Below are positions 44,908 through 53,808 of a DNA stretch of 64,000 bases, in pieces (position 1 is the stretch's first letter; each line of letters starts with the position of its first letter). Source of the DNA: Prevotella sp. P2-180 (lineage in GTDB: Bacteria; Bacteroidota; Bacteroidia; Bacteroidales; Bacteroidaceae); the NCBI RefSeq assembly GCF_002251435.1, contig NZ_NPJI01000023.1:1-64000 (forward strand), in the 5' to 3' direction. A model generated the notes under the pieces. The model was not told the origin of the DNA. It made no database searches and was given only the letters and a program-made list of their open reading frames with translations. The translations under genes and the position numbers were made by a program.

Positions 44908-46514
44908 TGAACAATAGTGGAATATACAGACATCTGAAAACTACAGGAAGAAAAAACAAGAGTATTGTCTACTTCATTACAATACTTTTGCTCTCCACAC
45001 TTATATCAAATTGCAAAGAACAACAAAATAATCCAAACAAAAACATACAATTATCACAATTTGACGAACTCAAAGACCAAACGCTGTCACTCGATATAAG
45101 CAAAATGCGACAACAATGCCGTCATCTTGCCATAAATGACAACGACTCTACTCAAACTGACCACATTACACGAAAATTGTATAAAAGCGAGTTCACACCA
45201 GTGTGGGTGAACAGATATGGCGTAGACTCATGTGCCGATACTCTGTTGGCTTATCTGAAGACCGTCAACCAAATTGGATTTTCCGAGAAAGCTTTTTTCA
45301 CACGCAAGTTAGAAAAAGACCTTAAGCGTCTCAGGTTACTCGACTTTGGAGACCAAGACATAAACACCATTGCGGCACGGCTGGAATATCATCTGACCAA
45401 AGCCTTCCTCAGATACTGCACTGGCCAACGGTTCGGATTCACCAATCCATATAGTAGCCTAAACCACCTTGACCCCATAGCCGACGACTCCACCGTACGC
45501 ATAAAAGAATACAGACATCTGTTTGACATACCAATAGAACGTCCCGACAAGGCATTCTATTCTGACGCACTCAGAAATGTTGTGGAATGCAAAACAGCCG
45601 AGTTCTTACATTCGGTACAACCGGACAACACCACGCTGGAAGAGTTAAGACAAATGCTCAACACCGTTGCAGACAGCAAAAAGAAGCGGAGAATTCTCTG
45701 CAACATGGAGAGACACAGATGGAGAAGGACACCACTGGCAACAAGCGACTTAGGGCGAAAAGTAGTAGTGAATATCCCTGCATTCACTCTATATGCATAC
45801 TCACCAGACTCGGTGATGACAATGAAAATTGGGTGCGGTTCGACAAAGACTAAAACGCCACTGCTCACGAGTCAGATAAGCCGAATGGACATTAATCCGC
45901 AATGGAACATTCCTATGAGTATAATAAAAAAAGACGTGGCAAAACATGCAGGCAACAGCCATTACTTCGACAGTCACAGATACTTTATAGTAGAAAGAGA
46001 GACAGGCAAACGCATCGACCCGTCGTCTGTCACTACAGAAATGCTCAAAAGCGGCAAATACAGAGTTACCCAAGAAGGAGGCAAAGGAAACTCGTTGGGA
46101 AGAATAATATTCAGATTCAACAACAATTTCTCAGTTTATCTTCACGACACTTCAAACAGAAAATTTTTCAGTCAGGCTGTAAGAAGCGTATCACATGGTT
46201 GCATAAGAGTGGAAAAACCATTTGAACTGGCACAATTCCTGCTAAACGACAATGTCGACGAATGGACACTCGACAAAATAAGGATATCGATGGACATGAC
46301 TCCACAGACCGACAAGGGAATAAGATATGTGAGCGACACGACAAGAAGCAGGAAACTCATTAATTCCAAAAGCCTACAACCCAACATACCTCTATATATA
46401 ATATATCAAACAATGTCAAAGACATCCAGAGGTAACTGGGAAACATATCCCGACATCTATGGATTCGATGCTGTGACAAGCAGACAACTCGCTCCATTCC
46501 TGGACGACAAATAG
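44907..46514 (+). CDS. L,D-transpeptidase, YcbB-like lipoprotein
   Basis: A periplasmic enzyme forming 3-3 peptidoglycan cross-links or attaching proteins to the wall. The N-terminus has a hydrophobic segment ending LISNC (C36), so it is probably a lipoprotein. A helical scaffold domain of about 60-270 (EFTPVWVNRYGVDSC) precedes the YkuD domain with H430 and C432 in SVSHGCIRVEKP. It is 535 aa, like other Bacteroidota YcbB-type enzymes. The sigma factor gene follows after 29 bases. Confidence 0.9.
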   Translation: MNNSGIYRHLKTTGRKNKSIVYFITILLLSTLISNCKEQQNNPNKNIQLSQFDELKDQTLSLDISKMRQQCRHLAINDNDSTQTDHITRKLYKSEFTPVWVNRYGVDSCADTLLAYLKTVNQIGFSEKAFFTRKLEKDLKRLRLLDFGDQDINTIAARLEYHLTKAFLRYCTGQRFGFTNPYSSLNHLDPIADDSTVRIKEYRHLFDIPIERPDKAFYSDALRNVVECKTAEFLHSVQPDNTTLEELRQMLNTVADSKKKRRILCNMERHRWRRTPLATSDLGRKVVVNIPAFTLYAYSPDSVMTMKIGCGSTKTKTPLLTSQISRMDINPQWNIPMSIIKKDVAKHAGNSHYFDSHRYFIVERETGKRIDPSSVTTEMLKSGKYRVTQEGGKGNSLGRIIFRFNNNFSVYLHDTSNRKFFSQAVRSVSHGCIRVEKPFELAQFLLNDNVDEWTLDKIRISMDMTPQTDKGIRYVSDTTRSRKLINSKSLQPNIPLYIIYQTMSKTSRGNWETYPDIYGFDAVTSRQLAPFLDDK

Positions 46515-46543
46515 CATTAATCATTTGAACACCACCAATACAC

Positions 46544-47092
46544 ATGACGATAACAACCAACGACTCCCAGATAGCCACGAGACTGCTTGACCCCAAAACA
46601 AGGCGGGCGGCCTTCGAACAAATGGTAGACATCTATAGCGAACAGCTTTACTGGCAGATAAGGCGTCTCGTCTTTGTGCATGAAGATGCCGACGACATTC
46701 TCCAAAACGTATTCCTAAAGGCATGGAAGAACATCGATACATTCCGTAACGACTCAAAACTCTCCACCTGGCTCTACCGTATAGCCTTGAACGAAAGTGT
46801 AGACTTCATTCGCAAGAAAAAAAACGAGACCTCACTGCCAGCCGTAGAAGAATCATTGGCACAAAAACTTATGGCTGACGAGTATTTTGACGGCGACGAA
46901 ATACAAGCCACACTGCAAGAAGCCATTGCCTCACTACCAGATAAGCAACGCATAGTATTTACAATGAAATATTTCGAAGAAATGAAATACAGCGATATGA
47001 GCAATATCTTGGGTACGACAACAGGAGCCCTGAAAGCCTCATATCATATAGCAGTAAACAAGATATGCGAATTTTTCAAGCTTCGCAATTAA
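46544..47092 (+). CDS. ECF RNA polymerase sigma factor
   Basis: A 182-aa sigma factor. Region 2: EDADDILQNVFLKAWKNIDTF and STWLYRIALNESVDFIRKKK. Region 4: LPDKQRIVFTMKYFEEMKYSDMSNILGTTTGALKASYHIAVNKI. It is followed by a membrane protein with anti-sigma layout and a Spy-like periplasmic protein, so it probably responds to envelope stress. It is downstream of the transpeptidase gene, with no promoter box seen between them. Confidence 0.93.
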   Translation: MTITTNDSQIATRLLDPKTRRAAFEQMVDIYSEQLYWQIRRLVFVHEDADDILQNVFLKAWKNIDTFRNDSKLSTWLYRIALNESVDFIRKKKNETSLPAVEESLAQKLMADEYFDGDEIQATLQEAIASLPDKQRIVFTMKYFEEMKYSDMSNILGTTTGALKASYHIAVNKICEFFKLRN

Positions 47093-47132
47093 ACCTTTAT
47101 TAATTATCAACGTCAAAAAGAAAAAAAACATC

Positions 47133-47492
47133 ATGAACGAGCAAGAGAATATCATAAGAAACAAATTCGGTCAGGAAAACCATTTCAGAGTGCCGGAAGG
47201 ATATTTCGACAATCTGAAGACAAAAATAATGGATAAACTGCCAGAAGACAACATAACTGTACAACGCAGGACTGTTAGACTCTGGAAGCCTTTGGCTGCT
47301 TGTGCTGCCTGTGCAGTAGGAGTGATAATGTCGGTTGCCATTTATTTCACAAACAACGACCAACAGGCAGTTGAGGCTACAGCAGAGAATCACACAGAGC
47401 AACTGTCTGAACATGACAAATATATCGACACCGTAGCCGACTATGCCATGATGGACAACGCAGACATAATTGCATGCCTCAACGAAGAATAA
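47133..47492 (+). CDS. Putative membrane anti-sigma factor
   Basis: A 119-aa protein with a cytoplasmic N-terminus (about 1-52, including HFRVPEGYFDNLKTKIMDKL, a motif common in Bacteroidota proteins encoded next to ECF sigma genes), one helix (LAACAACAVGVIMSVAIYF, about 55-73) and a short acidic periplasmic tail. No zinc-type HxxxCxxC motif is seen. The anti-sigma role is inferred from position and topology. Confidence 0.7.
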   Translation: MNEQENIIRNKFGQENHFRVPEGYFDNLKTKIMDKLPEDNITVQRRTVRLWKPLAACAACAVGVIMSVAIYFTNNDQQAVEATAENHTEQLSEHDKYIDTVADYAMMDNADIIACLNEE

Positions 47493-47511
47493 CAAAAAAA
47501 AGGAGAAAAAT

Positions 47512-47946
47512 ATGAAACGATTATTTCTTACATTAATTTCGATAGCCTTCTTACTTCTTACGGCCTCTTCACAATCTCGTGACAAGAGACTGTCTAAAGA
47601 ACATTATCAGGCACAACTCGCACAGTTCATTATTCAAGAAGCCCAGTTTACTGCAAAAGAAGCTGCTGATTTCAGAGTAATATTCAAGGAGATGCAGAAT
47701 AAGCAGCGGAAAACATTCGAAGCAATGAAAGACATTTGGCATAAACCAGGACGGGGCGAGAAAGAATGTGCTGAAGCCATTAGACAGAAAGACAAAATGG
47801 ACATAGAGTTGAAAAACCTTCAACAGCAATACCACAACAAATTGCTGAAAGTCATGCCTGCCTCAAAAGTGTTTAAAGCTATTATTGCCGAAGACAAGTT
47901 CCACAGGCAAATGCTGAGAAAATGGAGCAATAAACCAAAGAAATAG
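47512..47946 (+). CDS. Spy/CpxP-like periplasmic protein
   Basis: A 144-aa protein with a signal peptide (LFLTLISIAFLLLTASSQ) and a basic, wholly helical mature part with QAQLAQFIIQEAQFTAKEAADF and LKVMPASKVFKAI. It resembles the Spy/CpxP-like helical proteins often encoded behind ECF sigma/anti-sigma pairs in Bacteroidota. It may be a chaperone or a sensor of envelope damage. An AGGAG Shine-Dalgarno site sits 6 bases before ATG 47512, rare in this window. The stop is 8 bases from the convergent permease gene. Confidence 0.7.
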   Translation: MKRLFLTLISIAFLLLTASSQSRDKRLSKEHYQAQLAQFIIQEAQFTAKEAADFRVIFKEMQNKQRKTFEAMKDIWHKPGRGEKECAEAIRQKDKMDIELKNLQQQYHNKLLKVMPASKVFKAIIAEDKFHRQMLRKWSNKPKK

Positions 47947-47954
47947 GATTCAAG

Positions 47955-49142
47955 TCAACTACGCAACTCATTGACATGATGACGGTAAACTGCACAGGCG
48001 AGCAGGAAATACACTGCCATCTGAACCAGCAAGGCGCGATATTCCAAAGCAATATCCGCCAAGGTGGCGCCCATGGTATTCACACGCACAAAACTTCTGA
48101 TGCCAAAGGTGGAAGGGAAAAGCCACGAAATACATTCCCAAAAACGTGGTATATTACTGCCCGGCCACGACACGCCAGAAACAAATAGCAACGGCACAGA
48201 CATAAACACCACCAGAAGAATAACATTCTCACGATGGCGTACCATGCAGGACACGGTAATGCCGAAGAATATGCATACAAGAATATAAGGCAGCATCAAG
48301 GCAACAAGAGTGGCGGCGGATGTCAACGACGTGAAACCAAAGAGTTGAGGCACCACAAGGGTAAGATAGGCCGCATGCACGACATATATCATGAAATAAC
48401 ACATGGTCTTTCCCAACACTACAATTATTGATCCAGGAAGCATGCTTGCTGAAGAAACCGGCACAAAGAAACGATTTTTCTCACGGGCAGTACCCGCTGC
48501 AAGGCCAATGCCAAGAACCAACGTCTGCTGGATGATAAGCATCAGAACACCGGGAATGATAAACGACCCATATCCAGAAGTAGGATTAAACAATGCCACT
48601 TCTTCTAACTCAAGCGGTCTGGTAGATATTTCGTCCTGGCGATTGGTCGTGTTACCAGACAGTTTTACCTGAATGTCAGAATTCATTTGCGAACATACAT
48701 TCATGGCAGTCTGAAACACTGCCTTATAATGAAGCATAAGGCTCATATCACAATAGACAGAAATGGTGGCTTGCTCCATAAGGTTAAGACGTCTGCCAAA
48801 GTCAGAAGCAATGACATATATGCCGCTGGCATCTCCCCTGGCAACGATTCTCTTCGCCTCGTCAATGCTTCCTGCCATATAAGCCACATCTACATCAGAA
48901 GAGGCATCGGCCATACGCACAAAAGTCCTGCTCTCCTCACAACAAGCAAGGTCGACCACAACCACTGGAACCTCATGTACAGTCTCATTATTGTATATCC
49001 ATGAATAAAGCAAAGGATATACAAGAGGAACGAGTAGGAAAAAAATCAATACTCCTTCATCTTTCACCACATTCTTCATCTCGTTTTTCCAAACGAGGCA
49101 GATATCGCTGATACCACTGATTATATTACGGAATATATTCAT
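47955..49142 (-). CDS. ABC-2 type transporter permease
   Basis: A 395-aa inner-membrane protein with one N-terminal helix (FFLLVPLVYPLLYSWIY), a large periplasmic loop (about 55-215) and five C-terminal helices, the ABC2_membrane_3 layout of YhhJ/YbhS. It pairs with the similar upstream permease, whose gene it overlaps by 17 bases. No ATP-binding subunit is encoded in the cassette. Expected role: efflux or export of lipids, drugs or polysaccharide parts with HlyD and TolC. Confidence 0.9.
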   Translation of the reverse strand: MNIFRNIISGISDICLVWKNEMKNVVKDEGVLIFFLLVPLVYPLLYSWIYNNETVHEVPVVVVDLACCEESRTFVRMADASSDVDVAYMAGSIDEAKRIVARGDASGIYVIASDFGRRLNLMEQATISVYCDMSLMLHYKAVFQTAMNVCSQMNSDIQVKLSGNTTNRQDEISTRPLELEEVALFNPTSGYGSFIIPGVLMLIIQQTLVLGIGLAAGTAREKNRFFVPVSSASMLPGSIIVVLGKTMCYFMIYVVHAAYLTLVVPQLFGFTSLTSAATLVALMLPYILVCIFFGITVSCMVRHRENVILLVVFMSVPLLFVSGVSWPGSNIPRFWECISWLFPSTFGIRSFVRVNTMGATLADIALEYRALLVQMAVYFLLACAVYRHHVNELRS

Positions 49143-50313
49143 AGTTCTTCATTGCATTATGAAGTTTAGGAAGCATAATAATCGGAAGCATGGCGAATGC
49201 AACCAAGGCTATCACATGCCAAAACACGTCGGAAAGCGGGTAGTCATTAAATATTGAGGTCTGGTAAATGACGAAGTAGTGACGCAAAGGAAACAGCCAC
49301 GACAACGACTGAAGGGCTGGATCCATGGAAGTGACAGGATAAGCAGTGCCAACCATTGAGAAACTGAGAACTGCCCATAACGAACACACGCTCATCGACA
49401 TACGCATGGATGGCATAAGGGCAAAGACAAATAGGCCGAACCCTTCAGCAGCCAGCACTATGAGCAGACCACTCAAGAGCAGTATGCCCCACCCTCCCGG
49501 ACATGGAAAATGCAGGATAGCATAAACATAAACCATATAGCCATAGACCACCACGAGGCTTACGAGAGCCTGTGGTATCATTTTTCCTGTCACAGCCACC
49601 ACAATATTGTCGCCCGCCTTCTCAAGCCACTGCTTAGAACGTCCATACTTGATTTCTGTGCCAAGGGAATATGCCGTGACAAGGAAAATAAACAACATTA
49701 TCACCCCCGGAACAAGCATAGTGGAGAGATATACATTATAATTGGTATAGGGATTAGAAATCTGATGAAGTGAAACGACTATTGGTTGGAGAAATGTCAT
49801 AACCTGCTTGTCGGTTGCTCCCTTGGCCCTAAGGGTGGTCTGACCCACAGCAGCCGAACCGAGAGTGGCAATAGTTCTAAGATCCTTATACACGAGAGAA
49901 CCAGCTGTAAGAGACGTCATAGTGTAATAAAACGACACTTTAGGCTGACGACCGGCCACTAGGTCAGCCGACATAGCCTCGGGCAATAGGAGGAAACCAT
50001 AAATCTCACCTCTCTGCATTGCCTTCCTTGCCTGATTGACACTGCTATACTTACCAACCACATGGCTATTTTGAAAAGCGTCGAGACGACGGATGATATT
50101 GCGTGAAGTAGCAGAATTGTCAAGATCAACAACACCCACAGGTATGTCAGCCGGTTGCCCCTCATCCATTAGAGTAGTGAAAAACACAGTCACCAGCAAA
50201 GGAAAGAGAAAAAGGCAAACAGCATACATGGCGTCGCGCTGGATAATACCACACTCCCTAAGCATGGTATACCAAAGAGCCTTGACAAAAGATACAACAG
50301 GCTTATTGGTCAT
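49126..50313 (-). CDS. ABC-2 type transporter permease
   Basis: A second permease of 395 aa with the same layout: an N-terminal helix (AVCLFLFPLLVTVFFTTLM), a periplasmic domain with PVGVVDLDNSATSR and five C-terminal helices. It is a paralogue of the downstream permease, and the two probably form a heterodimer. Its start overlaps the hlyD-like gene stop by 4 bases. Confidence 0.9.
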   Translation of the reverse strand: MTNKPVVSFVKALWYTMLRECGIIQRDAMYAVCLFLFPLLVTVFFTTLMDEGQPADIPVGVVDLDNSATSRNIIRRLDAFQNSHVVGKYSSVNQARKAMQRGEIYGFLLLPEAMSADLVAGRQPKVSFYYTMTSLTAGSLVYKDLRTIATLGSAAVGQTTLRAKGATDKQVMTFLQPIVVSLHQISNPYTNYNVYLSTMLVPGVIMLFIFLVTAYSLGTEIKYGRSKQWLEKAGDNIVVAVTGKMIPQALVSLVVVYGYMVYVYAILHFPCPGGWGILLLSGLLIVLAAEGFGLFVFALMPSMRMSMSVCSLWAVLSFSMVGTAYPVTSMDPALQSLSWLFPLRHYFVIYQTSIFNDYPLSDVFWHVIALVAFAMLPIIMLPKLHNAMKNYEYIP

Positions 50314-51299
50314 GGTTTCTTTATCACAAGTGACATTCCCGGACGCAAGCCCTCAAGAGGAGTGACAGGACGCGCCTTTACCTCAAAGGTTTTCAAGTCG
50401 AAATCCCCATTATCCTTGGTTGCTTTCCAAACAGCATAACTGCCCTGGTCTTTCATATAAAACACTTTCAATGTAATATCTTTATTGAAAGCAGGCACAA
50501 AAGCGACAAATGTTTTACCTACGGCAAGACCTTCAAGCAAGTCTTCACGCACATTGAACGAACCCCATACATCGTTCATAACAGAGATGCTCATAATAGG
50601 CGCTCCAGTACCCACCAGTTCGCCCACACGAGGGTACACCTCACTTACTTCTCCTTCCACTTGGGCTACTTGTACAGTTTCCTTTATGTATGAGTCAACC
50701 TCATCGACAGCCCCCTTAGCCCGTTCAACCTGAGCCGCAGTAGCCATTTTTTCCTCGCGTCGGGCACCATTTCTTGCCAAGTCATACTGACTTTGAGCAG
50801 CTTTCACCTGAGCCTCCATGGCCTTAAATGTAGCAAAAGCCTCATCTCTTTTTTGTTCGCTCATGACCCCTTCGTCAAAAAGCCTTTGCACTCTGCCATA
50901 CGATTTCTCAGCAATCTCAAGTCCAGCCTTAGCCTGTTGGAGCACCTCAAACGCGCCCCTCACCTGTTCTTGCCTTGCCCCATTCACAGCCATTGCATTC
51001 ATAGCAGCCGCAGCATCTTCAGCCCCTTTAGCTTGTGTCATCTTAGCCCTCACCTCAGGGGCGTCAATTATGGCAAGCGTGTCGCCAACCTTAACATAGT
51101 CACCCTCCTTAACACGCAGTTCTACAATCCTGCCTGGCACTTTGCTCGACACACGATATTCAGTCACTTCTACCTGTCCCTGTATCGATCTGTCCTTTTC
51201 ACCAAGAGTGAAGAAGCCAATCAATGCCACTACTACTACAACGGCAGTAAAGCCCAATGCAGCAAGCAATATGTTGTTATGTTGCGTTTTCTTTGACAT
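50310..51299 (-). CDS. HlyD-family periplasmic adaptor
   Basis: A membrane fusion protein of 329 aa linking the permeases to TolC. One N-terminal anchor helix (ILLAALGFTAVVVVVALIGFF), a biotinyl-lipoyl half-motif (VSSKVPGRIVELRVKEGDYVKVGDTLAII), a long Ala/Glu-rich coiled hairpin (about 75-200), then the second lipoyl half and beta-barrel. An upstream ATG at 51323 overlaps the tolC-like gene; ATG 51299 gives the normal short cytoplasmic tail. Confidence 0.92.
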   Translation of the reverse strand: MSKKTQHNNILLAALGFTAVVVVVALIGFFTLGEKDRSIQGQVEVTEYRVSSKVPGRIVELRVKEGDYVKVGDTLAIIDAPEVRAKMTQAKGAEDAAAAMNAMAVNGARQEQVRGAFEVLQQAKAGLEIAEKSYGRVQRLFDEGVMSEQKRDEAFATFKAMEAQVKAAQSQYDLARNGARREEKMATAAQVERAKGAVDEVDSYIKETVQVAQVEGEVSEVYPRVGELVGTGAPIMSISVMNDVWGSFNVREDLLEGLAVGKTFVAFVPAFNKDITLKVFYMKDQGSYAVWKATKDNGDFDLKTFEVKARPVTPLEGLRPGMSLVIKKP

Positions 51300-51303
51300 A
51301 ATA

Positions 51304-52752
51304 TTATTCGTGTAAAGTTCCAAGAGCCTTCCTTAAGGCCACCTGGCTGAGTTTAACATCAATTTCTGCATCAATCCGCTGAGACTGAGCCTGTAGCCAT
51401 GCAGTCTGAGCTTCTATCACGGCTGTAGATTCCATCACACCCTCTTTGAAACCCACATTAGCACACCGAAGGTTTTCCTCCGCCTTGCGTATGTTAGAGT
51501 TAGCCATAGTAAGCCTTTTATAAGCTTCGTCCATCTTGTATCGGCTTTGGCTTACCTGAAGGTCCACCTTTTCCCTTGCATCATTCAGTTCAAGTGTGGC
51601 AATGGTTGTAGCATTTTTTGATGCTCTAACCTTGTAGGCCACATCTCCCCAATTCCATACAGGCACACTCACCACTACGCCCACGTTCCAAAGTCCCACA
51701 AATTTGTTTTCAAATCCGTTGGTGACGCTTGGATTTGTAACTGTATATCCACCAGCTAATGCTATTTTCGGCAGGTTACCCGCCTTAAGCATATTGGTGG
51801 TCTGTTTACTCATGTCAACAGTATTTTCCATCACTCTTAGTTCTGGTCTCAACGAATAGTCATTCTCAGAAAGAATGTTACAGGTCAATCTGTCTTCAGC
51901 AGTTTCCACCTCAACATCCTCTACATCAAAAGACTCGTCTACTGGCATTCCACAGAGTTGGCAAAGAAGCATTTTTGACAAGGCGAGCCCGTTGTTCACT
52001 TGCAGAAGCGACATTTCAGCCTCGTTCACTTTTACTCCCACCTTGAGTCCGTCTGCCTTTGTGGCAACTCCCTCACTTATCATTTTGCTTATATCGCTAT
52101 CCAGTTTTTTGACCAGTTTAAGGAAGCTCTCCGCCAATTCTTTTTTGTGTTTCAGTGAAACGACGTTCCAGTAGGCCTTATCGATATTGTATAGGGTCAT
52201 TTGCTTTTGTGCATCTGCCGTATTGCAAGCGATATCCTCTGCAATATCAGCCATTTTGTTCATGGCTATGATACTTCCTCCCATAAACAAGGGCTGTGTG
52301 ACTTGTAGGGTGGCAGCAAAGAGGTTACGAGTGTCTGTATGCAAAGCGTCAACAAGACTTAGTCCTGTAGCATTCAACATGTTTGTAAGAGCCCCTATCT
52401 GTTCTTGTGAGAGTGTCTGTGTTATGTCGGGCATAATCTGTCCGATAGCTCCCATTGACGAAGAGCCTAAATTTTGGAGTTCCACTTTTTGGTCGTCGTT
52501 AAGCAAAGAGAACTCCTTACTTACATACATGTAGCCTCCGAAAGCGTTTACATGCGGCAAGTATTTTGTGCGAGCCGATTTTCTGACATTTTTTGCCAGC
52601 TCCAGCTTCGCTCTTGCGACCCCCATCTGCTTGTTGTTGCGCAAAGCCATTTGTCTACAACTGTCAAGGCTGAATATTCTCTGTGCCATGGCAGTAGTAG
52701 CAGTCAGACACGCTACGACAAGAGTTGAAAAAAGACACTTTCTACGAATCAT
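51304..52752 (-). CDS. TolC-family outer membrane efflux protein
   Basis: A 482-aa outer membrane channel. A signal peptide (TLVVACLTATTAMAQ) is followed by two OEP repeats of long coiled helices with the conserved IFSLDSCRQMALRNNKQM start and SKNATTIATLELNDAREKVDLQVSQ in the second half. It forms the exit duct for the HlyD/ABC-2 cassette. The gene starts 42 bases after the coiled-coil gene with no promoter box between. Confidence 0.93.
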   Translation of the reverse strand: MIRRKCLFSTLVVACLTATTAMAQRIFSLDSCRQMALRNNKQMGVARAKLELAKNVRKSARTKYLPHVNAFGGYMYVSKEFSLLNDDQKVELQNLGSSSMGAIGQIMPDITQTLSQEQIGALTNMLNATGLSLVDALHTDTRNLFAATLQVTQPLFMGGSIIAMNKMADIAEDIACNTADAQKQMTLYNIDKAYWNVVSLKHKKELAESFLKLVKKLDSDISKMISEGVATKADGLKVGVKVNEAEMSLLQVNNGLALSKMLLCQLCGMPVDESFDVEDVEVETAEDRLTCNILSENDYSLRPELRVMENTVDMSKQTTNMLKAGNLPKIALAGGYTVTNPSVTNGFENKFVGLWNVGVVVSVPVWNWGDVAYKVRASKNATTIATLELNDAREKVDLQVSQSRYKMDEAYKRLTMANSNIRKAEENLRCANVGFKEGVMESTAVIEAQTAWLQAQSQRIDAEIDVKLSQVALRKALGTLHE

Positions 52753-52794
52753 TCTGAATATAATATGTTCAAATCCAATATCGCTTTTATTTGT

Positions 52795-53667
52795 TTAATT
52801 GAAAGCAAAGGTACGTGAGCCTATCATGTTTCCGTCGGCAAATATGCTCACTGTATAAGTTCCTGCCTCGAGGTATTCTGTCACCTGTCGGTAAGTAGAT
52901 AGCGTGATTGCCTCACCAGAATATTCTACGGCTTTCTTCATTGTACACTCCAATGTACGGTTTTCATACTGGAAAGAGCCACCACCTCCGAGTGTAGTGC
53001 CGTTTGGGGTTGTTATTCTTACATAGAACGTGCGCAATCCGTTTGACGCTGTCACGTTTCGTGCCACAGTGAAGTCGACCTGAAAGCTCTTGCAGTCTTT
53101 TATTTTCTTTGCGGGCTTCCCGTTTTTTTTCTTTGCGGTCATTGTTATTCCAGTTGCGTCGAGTTGTGCAGCTATAGCGACTTTTTGCGAAAGCGATTCC
53201 TTTTCGTTGCTAAGACCTTCTATCTGTCTTGTGGCTTCTGCATATTGTCCCTTCACCCTGTTGTTCTCAGCGGTAAGGTTTTGGTTCAGTCTGTTGAGCG
53301 AGTCTATTTCAAGCACGTAAGTTCTCAAGACGGCCCTGACGGTAGCGAGTTCTTTCTTCAGTCTTGCAATTTCTCTTGCGTCAGAAGCCTTTACTCTTTT
53401 CAATTCCTCCAGCAGTTCCTGTGTTCTCAACTGTTCCTGAGTGAGTTGTGCCACGATGGAGTCGTTGTTGATTTGAGTTTTCATTTCGCTATACTGTCTT
53501 GCAAACTGCTCATATTCATTCTCCATTTCCTTTTTGTCAAGTATTGCGAGTTCTTGCATCTCCTGATTTGCTTTTTTCTGTTTTGAGAGATCCAATCCCA
53601 GATAAGCCACTCCGGCTGCAAGCAATATGATGACAGCTACAAGAGGAAGAATTATTTTTTTGTTCAT
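52795..53667 (-). CDS. Membrane-anchored coiled-coil protein, function unknown
   Basis: A 290-aa protein with one N-terminal helix (IILPLVAVIILLAAGVAYLGL), a coiled coil of about 120 residues (35-160, rich in Glu, Gln and Leu) and a C-terminal beta domain (about 170-290) with GTTLGGGGSFQYENR. It is probably anchored in the inner membrane facing the periplasm. I do not recognise a named family. It is first in the exporter run and shares its promoter, so it may scaffold or gate that system. Confidence 0.7.
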   Translation of the reverse strand: MNKKIILPLVAVIILLAAGVAYLGLDLSKQKKANQEMQELAILDKKEMENEYEQFARQYSEMKTQINNDSIVAQLTQEQLRTQELLEELKRVKASDAREIARLKKELATVRAVLRTYVLEIDSLNRLNQNLTAENNRVKGQYAEATRQIEGLSNEKESLSQKVAIAAQLDATGITMTAKKKNGKPAKKIKDCKSFQVDFTVARNVTASNGLRTFYVRITTPNGTTLGGGGSFQYENRTLECTMKKAVEYSGEAITLSTYRQVTEYLEAGTYTVSIFADGNMIGSRTFAFN

Positions 53668-53705
53668 ATTCGGGTTTATATTATATTATTTATGTTATAC
53701 GATTG

Positions 53706-53713
53706 CAAAATTA
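53706..53713 (-). promoter_or_regulatory. -7 box for the coiled-coil/exporter operon
   Basis: TAATTTTG on the minus strand, 38 bases before ATG 53667. It is the only box seen for the five-gene run. Confidence 0.7.
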
Positions 53714-53786
53714 GGGAAAAAAGTCGAATATTCAATGTAGTTATCATCGATTATCCCCTAAACATTATTAAAATTATGAGAAATTA

Positions 53787-53807
53787 GGAAATTTAGAACA
53801 TATTTCC
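53787..53807 (-). terminator. Possible terminator after mltG
   Basis: GGAAAT (53787-53792) and ATTTCC (53802-53807) with a 9-base loop; on the minus strand TAATTT follows. A short, weak stem. Confidence 0.4.
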
Positions 53808-53808
53808 C

